This document shows positions 8,312 through 13,561 of a stretch of DNA of 35,155 nt, in pieces. How positions within the stretch are numbered: position 1 is the first letter of the stretch; every line of letters begins with the position of its first letter. The stretch spans positions 1 through 35,155 of the IMG/VR virus record IMGVR_UViG_3300046373_000023. One strand, given 5' to 3'. A program made the position numbers and the translations under genes. A model generated the notes under the pieces. It did no database searches and was not told where the DNA came from. It saw only the letters and a list, made by a program, of their open reading frames with translations. The stretch is from a virus.

Positions 8312-8759
8312 CGGTTTTAGTTACTTCGTTTTGGATTACCATCCCAACAATAGCGGGAACGGCTAAGGCTTTATTGCCGCTGGTTACATCGAGCTTATCG
8401 CCATACTTATCGGGACGCTCTTTGGCTAATCGCCACTTGATTGTATCGATCAAAAGGCGTCTATGCCCCAGCATATCGCCCGTAACGATTTTAACCCCGC
8501 TAGGGCTATCCTCGACGGTCTGCCCCTCCATAGGCGTTTCGGCTATTTGGATTAAGCGGTCGAACAGCGCAGCGGCGGCGATTTCTTTCGCGCGCACGTA
8601 TCTTTCCGATTTGCTTTTGTCTTCGTCGCACCACGCATAAAAGGCGGTACGGCTGGGCATACCCTCCATGTCGAGAACCTGCCCTAATGGCTTACCATTT
8701 TGCAGGTTCTCGATAACTTTTTTAAAAAGTATTTCTCGTTGTGCGGGTGTGTACTTCAT
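8286..8759 (-). CDS. terS: Terminase small subunit
   Basis: A 157-residue DNA-recognition partner of the large terminase. The N-terminal 60 residues look helix-turn-helix-like (LGQVLDMEGMPSRTAFYAWC), followed by a helical region (YVRAKEIAAAALFDRLIQIA) and the IKWRLAKERPDKYGDK signature of Sf6-type small terminases. It is the first gene of the first late operon, 21 nt downstream of a consensus Bacteroidetes promoter and next to a GTAAACAA palindrome. It should bind the packaging site and regulate the motor. Confidence 0.9.
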   Translation of the reverse strand: MKYTPAQREILFKKVIENLQNGKPLGQVLDMEGMPSRTAFYAWCDEDKSKSERYVRAKEIAAAALFDRLIQIAETPMEGQTVEDSPSGVKIVTGDMLGHRRLLIDTIKWRLAKERPDKYGDKLDVTSGNKALAVPAIVGMVIQNEVTKTDEPNDDML

Positions 8760-8779
8760 AGCCTTTTAGAATTATGCTT

Positions 8780-8812
8780 CAAAGATACAAGGATTAGAGC
8801 CTAAAAAGCAAA
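8780..8812 (-). promoter_or_regulatory. Late promoter (Bacteroidetes -33/-7 type)
   Basis: On the minus strand TTTG (8812-8809) is followed after 21 nt by TATCTTTG (8787-8780), matching the TTTG/TAnnTTTG consensus of Bacteroidetes housekeeping promoters. The predicted start site near 8773 leaves a leader of about 14 nt before the small terminase ATG. It would drive terminase through tape measure. Confidence 0.75.
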
Positions 8813-8831
8813 TAGAAAGCTTAAAAATTCG

Positions 8832-8849
8832 GTAAACAAGCTTGTTTAC
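8832..8849. promoter_or_regulatory. 18-bp perfect palindrome upstream of the late promoter
   Basis: GTAAACAAGCTTGTTTAC is its own reverse complement. Its centre lies about 67 bp upstream of the predicted late start site, where activators commonly bind. It consists of two GTAAACAA half-sites, the same unit that recurs through both intergenic islands. A further half-site follows at 8854-8861. Confidence 0.7.
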
Positions 8850-8853
8850 GCTA

Positions 8854-9198
8854 TTGTTTACGCTGCGAAGTACCGCCGTTATTGACTTTTAGCCTTAGAA
8901 TAACTCAAAAGTAAACAATAAACAATAACTATCACTCTTTCAACATATATAATATAATATACGCGTTTTATGTATGTATTATATATGTATTATACTATAT
9001 ATTTATTATATTTAATATTTTCTATAGTTTATTGTTTATATTGTTTACCATAGCTTAAAGCCCAGTAAACTGTGGGCATTAACGGTAAACAACTTATTGT
9101 TTACATTGTTTATTCTTGTTTACAATCTGCCCGAAATGCCTCAAAAACGTAAACAATGGTAAACGAATGTAAAATTTATTGTTTACGTTTTACGTACG
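8854..9198. other. Intergenic island A: GTAAACAA iterons and AT-rich block, candidate origin or operator region
   Basis: This non-coding stretch is free of genes. Counting from the palindrome at 8832, the gap holds 12 exact GTAAAC/GTTTAC hexamers at 8832, 8844, 8856, 8911, 9043, 9065, 9085, 9099, 9118, 9149, 9159 and 9181. Ten of these extend to GTAAACAA, and several form inverted pairs (9085/9097; 9148/9178). An AT-only stretch (about 8941-9040) could unwind easily and includes a 53-nt block, 8987-9039, 46/53 identical to 22476-22528. A small GC hairpin (9060-9077) follows. Iterons beside an AT-rich unwinding element are typical of replication origins. They could equally be operators. Confidence 0.6.
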
Positions 9199-9228
9199 AA
9201 AAAACCCGCCTTAAAGTAAGACGGGGTT
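9199..9228 (-). terminator. Rho-independent terminator of the early operon
   Basis: On the minus strand AACCCCGTCTT pairs with AAGGCGGGTT (10 bp with one bulged C, 5-nt loop) followed by a run of six T. It begins 4 nt after the stop of the last early gene and so ends the early operon before island A. Confidence 0.8.
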
Positions 9229-9232
9229 CACA

Positions 9233-9514
9233 CTATTTCGCTAAATGCTCCTTTAATTTGGCTATTAGCCTCCGACGGGGTTCAGGCTTAGGCTTAAAGA
9301 TTATCGCCTCGATGTACTCTAGGCACTCGGTTAATAGCTCTTTTCGCTCGTCAGGCTCTTCGACTAGTTCCACATAACCGTTTCGCCACTCCCATAACAG
9401 CACGCCGTCCTTAGTCGCCCAAATGGTTGTGTGCGGTATGACTTCTATAACCTCATCGGGCGCGAGCTTATCACCGAAGTGATTGCGTAGCTCTTGTTCA
9501 GTTGGTGGGGTCAT
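9233..9514 (-). CDS. Hypothetical early protein (93 aa)
   Basis: Last gene of the early operon, 93 residues, acidic in the middle and basic at the end (KPKPEPRRRLIAKLKEHLAK). A short beta segment (IPHTTIWATKDGVLLWEWRNG) precedes a helical half. It overlaps the upstream gene by 4 nt (ATGA) and is followed at once by a terminator. No family recognised; a small DNA- or protein-binding early protein is possible. Confidence 0.6.
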   Translation of the reverse strand: MTPPTEQELRNHFGDKLAPDEVIEVIPHTTIWATKDGVLLWEWRNGYVELVEEPDERKELLTECLEYIEAIIFKPKPEPRRRLIAKLKEHLAK

Positions 9515-9702
9515 ATCGTCTCCGGCTCTATCAGATCAGGGATCGCGAACCCCACCAGTCCGTCCTGCTCGATGTAAGGGTGTGGCTCTGCCACTTCGAA
9601 TCTAACCCCTCCCGTATCGGGATTAACTCCTTTATACACCCCTATTCGCCCCTTACCGTCTATAATATAACGTCTGTCTATTATTAAGTCCTCTACTCTC
9701 AT
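9511..9702 (-). CDS. Hypothetical small beta-rich protein (63 aa)
   Basis: A 63-residue acidic protein with a run of predicted strands (YIIDGKGRIGVYKGVNP, then GGVRFEVAEPH), suggesting a small SH3-like barrel. Its start overlaps the upstream stop and its stop overlaps the downstream start, both as ATGA, so it is part of a translationally coupled chain. Function unknown. Confidence 0.6.
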   Translation of the reverse strand: MRVEDLIIDRRYIIDGKGRIGVYKGVNPDTGGVRFEVAEPHPYIEQDGLVGFAIPDLIEPETI

Positions 9703-9863
9703 CTGTTCCTAAAATTAAATTTATAATTATGTTCTTTGCTTATCCGGCTTCTCGCCTGTTGGGCCTCATGAACTCTGCGGCTATTAAAGAATAAGTCTAT
9801 CGCTAAGGGCAGGTTAGCCGCATCGCCGAAGCACCAACGGCCTTGTACGACTTTAAATTGCAT
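9699..9863 (-). CDS. Hypothetical small basic protein (54 aa)
   Basis: A 54-residue protein using ATG at 9863; a TTG at 9884 in the same frame is less likely. It starts MQFKVVQGRWCFGD, carries a hydrophobic helix (LPLAIDLFF), then a basic Arg/Gln/Asn-rich tail. It overlaps the upstream P-loop gene by 11 nt and the downstream gene by 4 nt. No family recognised. Confidence 0.5.
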   Translation of the reverse strand: MQFKVVQGRWCFGDAANLPLAIDLFFNSRRVHEAQQARSRISKEHNYKFNFRNR

Positions 9864-10023
9864 TGCGATTGTCTTTAATTTCAATTACTGTCAACTCGGC
9901 GTTAAGGGTCTTCGCTACTGAAGCTATTTTAATCATAAAATCAGCGTCCGCCTCTGCAAGCTCTAACAATGTTGTTTTACCTGAACCTTGTTTTCCTATT
10001 AATACGTAGATTTTATTAATCAT
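9853..10023 (-). CDS. Miniature P-loop protein (56 aa)
   Basis: A short gene with ATG at 10023 and TAA at 9853. The product begins with a strand (IYVLI), then GKQGSGKTT, a textbook Walker A (GxxGxGK[ST]) at residues 10-18, then a helix and a second strand (ELTVIEI). That is the first beta-alpha-beta unit of a P-loop NTPase with nothing after it: no Walker B or sensor. No frame continuing the domain is evident downstream. It overlaps the upstream gene by 8 nt and the downstream gene by 11 nt, which argues it is translated. It may be a nucleotide-binding subunit or the remnant of a larger NTPase. Confidence 0.55.
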   Translation of the reverse strand: MINKIYVLIGKQGSGKTTLLELAEADADFMIKIASVAKTLNAELTVIEIKDNRNAI

Positions 10024-10336
10024 GGGATTTTAGTTTATTAGTTAAATTGCTAACGACTTCCTGCTGGTGGCTTAATCGCCTAAGCGCGCTATCGAGCACG
10101 GCGTAAACCCCAACCCCTGCGGCTAGTGAGTCAATCGCCTGTTTGAATGTAGAGTCCGAGTCGTATCGCTCTTCGCCATTTCTGAACTGTTCGAGCGTTT
10201 CGGTTAGCTTACTTGTTGAGGTGTCAGGCCTGCAGTCGTTGCAGTAGTCTCGGTCGTCTAAGTCTTTCTTTAAGTTGCAATGGCTGCCGCAGCTCGGGCA
10301 TTGCCCTGTAGTCGGTGTGTGGTTTCTAGTTAACAT
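10016..10336 (-). CDS. Zinc-finger-type small protein (106 aa)
   Basis: A 106-residue protein with an N-terminal zinc-binding arrangement: Cys13-x2-Cys16, Cys20, then Cys33-x2-Cys36 (CPSC and CNDC). A polar linker and a C-terminal helix with coiled-coil character (LRRLSHQQEVVSNLTNKL) follow. It lies in the second early transcription unit with other tiny genes. It probably binds nucleic acid or a host protein, as small early phage zinc proteins often do; the specific target is unknown. Confidence 0.6.
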   Translation of the reverse strand: MLTRNHTPTTGQCPSCGSHCNLKKDLDDRDYCNDCRPDTSTSKLTETLEQFRNGEERYDSDSTFKQAIDSLAAGVGVYAVLDSALRRLSHQQEVVSNLTNKLKSHD

Positions 10337-10350
10337 AGTCTTAAAGGGTG

Positions 10351-10527
10351 TTACGGCTTTTCGCCTGTTATAATATAGATTAAATCTTTAGAGCTTGCCG
10401 AGCTTTTAGCTTTAAGAACTTCTACAGCTCTGTCACTTGCGAGCTTGGAGGCTACGAGATACCCGAGGGTAAAGCCTAGCAGTATTACAGTTGCGAATAC
10501 TGCTAAGGAGGTTAGTGTTGATTTCAT
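10351..10527 (-). CDS. Small single-pass membrane protein (58 aa)
   Basis: A gene with ATG at 10527 and TAA at 10351. Residues 5-27 are a strong transmembrane helix (LTSLAVFATVILLGFTLGYL), followed by a polar helical domain rich in Ala, Ser and Lys and the end TGEKP. An early-expressed membrane protein with a cytoplasmic tail is plausible, for example in superinfection exclusion, but nothing specific supports a role. It starts 6 nt after the preceding stop. Confidence 0.6.
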   Translation of the reverse strand: MKSTLTSLAVFATVILLGFTLGYLVASKLASDRAVEVLKAKSSASSKDLIYIITGEKP

Positions 10528-10533
10528 AAACCC

Positions 10534-10620
10534 TTATATCTTACCGCCAGCTAAGTGGATGGCTATTAATATTGAGCCCACTACGGCGAAAAACACAAGT
10601 ATTTCTATAATCGTTTTCAT
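10534..10620 (-). CDS. Small membrane peptide (28 aa)
   Basis: First gene of the second early unit, ATG at 10620 and TAA at 10534. The peptide is one hydrophobic helix (IIEILVFFAVVGSILIAIHL) with a charged N-terminus (MKT) and a short GGKI end. It is the first ORF after the promoter at 10652-10681 and is followed immediately by another membrane protein. Together they form an early membrane-peptide pair of unknown function. Confidence 0.55.
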   Translation of the reverse strand: MKTIIEILVFFAVVGSILIAIHLAGGKI

Positions 10621-10651
10621 AATCTGTATTTCTTTAGTTGTTATCTGTGTA

Positions 10652-10681
10652 CAAATATACAACTGTTTTTAATATAAACAA
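10652..10681 (-). promoter_or_regulatory. Second early promoter, twin of the one at 22278
   Basis: On the minus strand TTG (10681-10679), 19 nt, TATATTTG (10659-10652). The flanks match the early promoter almost base for base: AAAAACAGTTGTATATTTG and then CAGATAACAAC occur in both, with 3 or 4 nt between. GTTGT and ACAAC form inverted arms around the -7 element and start site. It would drive the chain of tiny genes from 10620 to 9233. Confidence 0.75.
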
Positions 10682-10699
10682 GCATTTTAGTAAAAAATA

Positions 10700-12085
10700 T
10701 TAAAAACTTTTTGACTTTTTATGTAAAACCCCGTACTTCTTAAGCTTAGCGCGTACTGCATCCATTAAAATATCCTGCGTACTGGCTTTACGCTCTAGAG
10801 CGAGCTTAACCGTTTCGTCTTCCGTGCCCTGCGCTATAAGATGCCCGATGACTACAGGGTACTTGCGCCCCTGTCTGTGCAGCCTCTTATTGAATTGCTG
10901 GTACAACTCTAGCGACCAGTTAAGGGAAAACCATAGCGCCATCGTGTGCCCCTCCTGTAAGTTAAGCCCGTGCGAGGCACTATCGGGGTGCGCTAACATT
11001 ACCTGTATCTTTCCAGCGTTCCAGTCCTTAATATGCTGTTGGGTTTCCAGCTTAACGGGCTTGTACTTCTTAAGCCTCTCTAGTAGTCGGCTTAACTCGT
11101 GCTTGTAGCTGTACGCTATGAATACAGGCTTACCGTTCGCCGCTTCGATGAACTCCTCGCAAGCGTCCAGCTTACAGTCGTGTACCTCGTGGACGTTTCG
11201 CTCTTCGTCATACACCGCACCGCCGGCAAACTGTAGGAGTTTGTTCGATAAGCCCGCCGCGTTCATCGCGCTAATATCGTCCGCCTCTGCAAGCTCTAAC
11301 ACTTTCTCCCGTTCGAACTCCTCATACTTACGCTTTATCGCAGGAGGCAGTATCACGTTGATAAACGTATCGATACGCTCAGGCAGCTCTAAGTAGTCGG
11401 CGGATTTAAGGCTCATACATATATCTTTAATCCTACTATGTATGCGGCCGTCCGCCCCGGCGCTAATGTCATAGCCGAAACCCGAATACTTTTTGCTAAA
11501 GTAGTCACGGCGGTAAGCCGTTATAGTTTTACCTAAACGCTCTCCGCGATCCAGTAGCCAAATTTGCGGCCACAGGTCAATCAGCCCATTAGGCGCAGGT
11601 GTACCGGTTAGCAGGACAACGCGCTTAAAGCAGGGTTGCACCGCCTTAAGGGCTTTAAACCTAATCGACGCGTGGTTCTTAAACGAACTGCTCTCATCGA
11701 TTACGAGCATATCCCACGGCAGAAACGAGCCGCCGTAATGCCCCACAAGCCAAGCGATGTTGTCCCGGCTGATAATGTGTATCGAGGCTTTAACCTTAAG
11801 AGCCGTTACCCGTTGCTTCTCGTTGCCGATAATCTTAGATATAGTAAGGTTGCGCAAGTGCGGCCACTTCTCAATCTCGTCCGACCAAACAACCTCAGCG
11901 ACTCGTTTAGGGGCAATGATTAAAACGCCGTCTATTTCGAAATCCATATTCATTAAGCGGTCTATCGCCGTTAAGGTGCTCAGTGTCTTGCCTGTGCCCA
12001 TTTCAGCGAAGACTCCCGCGTGCGTATGGTCTTCTATAAACTCAACCGTTCGGGACTGATAGTTATGCAGGGGTAGGTGTTTCAT
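10700..12085 (-). CDS. SNF2-family DNA helicase/translocase
   Basis: A 461-residue superfamily 2 ATPase. Motif I is AEMGTGKT (Lys33), motif Ia LIIAPKRVAEVVW, motif II DESS in place of DEAH (about residues 128-131), motif III LTGTPAPN. C-terminal helicase motifs are HPDSASHGLNLQEG and QQFNKRLHRQGRK. Phage members of this group accompany replication modules and are thought to remodel or unwind DNA or branched intermediates. It starts 1 nt after the methyltransferase stop. The gene ends just before the twin promoter for the small early genes. Confidence 0.9.
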   Translation of the reverse strand: MKHLPLHNYQSRTVEFIEDHTHAGVFAEMGTGKTLSTLTAIDRLMNMDFEIDGVLIIAPKRVAEVVWSDEIEKWPHLRNLTISKIIGNEKQRVTALKVKASIHIISRDNIAWLVGHYGGSFLPWDMLVIDESSSFKNHASIRFKALKAVQPCFKRVVLLTGTPAPNGLIDLWPQIWLLDRGERLGKTITAYRRDYFSKKYSGFGYDISAGADGRIHSRIKDICMSLKSADYLELPERIDTFINVILPPAIKRKYEEFEREKVLELAEADDISAMNAAGLSNKLLQFAGGAVYDEERNVHEVHDCKLDACEEFIEAANGKPVFIAYSYKHELSRLLERLKKYKPVKLETQQHIKDWNAGKIQVMLAHPDSASHGLNLQEGHTMALWFSLNWSLELYQQFNKRLHRQGRKYPVVIGHLIAQGTEDETVKLALERKASTQDILMDAVRAKLKKYGVLHKKSKSF

Positions 12086-12086
12086 A

Positions 12087-13145
12087 TTAAAATAGGTTTA
12101 TGTCTTTCGGGATGTGTTTAAAGAACTCACAAACGGCATCGACGGTCCAACCGTTGCCGAGCATCTTATATCGTTGAGAGTTCGAGACTCCCGCCGTGTA
12201 ATTGTCCGGGAGAGTTTGCAGGCGTTCGCACTCGATAGGCGTTAGCTTTCGGATATAGCCGTCTTTGTAAAAATTATAGTCGTAAGCCGCAGCAGTTAGG
12301 CAATTGCTTTTAGTTTCCATTCGGCGACCTCTTCGGGTCTTCGAGTTAATAAAGGTTAAGTCCACGCCCTCACCGTCGTTAATCTCAGCATATCCTTTTT
12401 TAGTTGCTTCCGGGATATATAGTTTTTGGCCCTCTCCTTTATTGGTAGTTAAGCAATTAAGTTTGTCTTTCTCGATGCTTTGCACTAAGCCGTTCATGCC
12501 TTTGCCGCTTGGGTTAATGTTGAACTGCTGCACTATCAGCCCGGTCTTTTTTCGGGTCTGCATAGATTTGGCGTTTTCCTTGTAGATGGTAGCGAGGAGA
12601 GTTTGCCCTTTAGCCCTAAAAGTTTCGCAGTGTTCGTGTACTATGTCTTTCAATAAAATACCTTTGTCCTCGGGCGGCGTATAGCCTGGAATGTTCGTCC
12701 AGTACAACCGTTTACGGCTTTGCGCCGATACGACCGCACTATTTAACATTATTGGCTCAACGCCTAAATAACTGCTAATTACGTCCTGGTATTCTTTTTT
12801 CATAACAACGTTTTCAAGAAAAAAGTATTTAGGCTTGCACTCTTTCACCAGGCGCACAAACTCAAAAAATAGTTTACTCCTCGGGTCTTCAAAGTTTAGC
12901 TGTTTACCCGCAAAGCTAAACCCCTGGCAAGGTGAGCCCCCGATAAGTAAATCGATAGGATCGAGGTCTTCGGCTTTTACTTTCGTAACATCTCCAATAT
13001 GTATGATGTCGAGATAGTTGTTAGCCGCTACGGTAATAGCGTACTTGTCGATCTCAGCGGCGTAGTATTTATTAATCCTAAAACCGCAACGCTCTAAGGC
13101 TACACGCCCACAGCTCATGCCGTCGAATAGTGAAAGTACATTCAT
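12087..13145 (-). CDS. DNA (cytosine-5)-methyltransferase
   Basis: A 352-residue C5 methyltransferase. Motif I is FDGMSCGRVAL, motif IV GGSPCQGFSFAG with catalytic Cys73, motif VI ENV, motif VIII QSRKRLYWTN, motif X NSQRYKMLGNGWTVDAV. A variable target-recognition region lies between about residues 190 and 290. No cognate restriction enzyme is visible beside it, so protecting phage DNA from host restriction is the likeliest role. It overlaps the upstream nuclease gene by 4 nt (ATGA). Confidence 0.93.
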   Translation of the reverse strand: MNVLSLFDGMSCGRVALERCGFRINKYYAAEIDKYAITVAANNYLDIIHIGDVTKVKAEDLDPIDLLIGGSPCQGFSFAGKQLNFEDPRSKLFFEFVRLVKECKPKYFFLENVVMKKEYQDVISSYLGVEPIMLNSAVVSAQSRKRLYWTNIPGYTPPEDKGILLKDIVHEHCETFRAKGQTLLATIYKENAKSMQTRKKTGLIVQQFNINPSGKGMNGLVQSIEKDKLNCLTTNKGEGQKLYIPEATKKGYAEINDGEGVDLTFINSKTRRGRRMETKSNCLTAAAYDYNFYKDGYIRKLTPIECERLQTLPDNYTAGVSNSQRYKMLGNGWTVDAVCEFFKHIPKDINLF

Positions 13146-13423
13146 TCTAGTAAGTTGTTAAGGATTTTATTTAATTGATCTAGGCTGTCAATCACGTAAA
13201 CCGTAAAGCCTAACCGCCTTATGCGTTCGTGGACTAATAGCTGTCTCGCTGTCGGCTTTTTGCCTGTGCTCTTTATCTCTGCAAAGAATATAACGCCTCC
13301 CGGTAGTAAGACCAAACGGTCGGGCAATCCTGTAACGAATTGGCAAAGCAGTTTAAGTGACCAGCCGCCGAGGCTTTTCACCTCAGCGTTTAGTCTTTTC
13401 TCTATTACCTTTTCGCTATCCAC
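13142..13423 (-). CDS. VRR-NUC domain nuclease
   Basis: A 93-residue stand-alone VRR-NUC nuclease of the PD-(D/E)xK fold. The signature is GLPDRLVLLPGG, then FFAEIKSTGKKPTARQ, with the acidic residue in PDR and the E-x-K pair in AEIKS. Such small nucleases often travel with SNF2 helicases and VirE-type primases in phages and may act as structure-specific (Holliday junction-like) nucleases. It starts inside the preceding zinc-ribbon gene (8-nt overlap) and overlaps the methyltransferase start. Confidence 0.9.
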   Translation of the reverse strand: MDSEKVIEKRLNAEVKSLGGWSLKLLCQFVTGLPDRLVLLPGGVIFFAEIKSTGKKPTARQLLVHERIRRLGFTVYVIDSLDQLNKILNNLLE

Positions 13424-13556
13424 GGGCTTTTCTATCGCAAGCGTTGCACCACCAATTTATTCCGTCCTCTCCTATATCAGAACTTTGACACTTAGGACAG
13501 CGCCCTCCGTTATCCGCGGGCGTAAGCCCCAATAGCCTTAATATTAAATTTCTCAT
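13416..13556 (-). CDS. Small zinc-ribbon protein (46 aa)
   Basis: A short gene with ATG at 13556 and TAG at 13416. A hydrophobic/basic start (MRNLILRLLGLTP) is followed by a zinc ribbon, Cys20-x2-Cys23 (CPKC) and Cys37-x2-Cys40 (CNAC). It lies 5 nt after the primase-helicase stop and overlaps the nuclease gene by 8 nt. A nucleic-acid-binding accessory to replication is plausible. Confidence 0.6.
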   Translation of the reverse strand: MRNLILRLLGLTPADNGGRCPKCQSSDIGEDGINWWCNACDRKARG

Positions 13557-13561
13557 AATTT

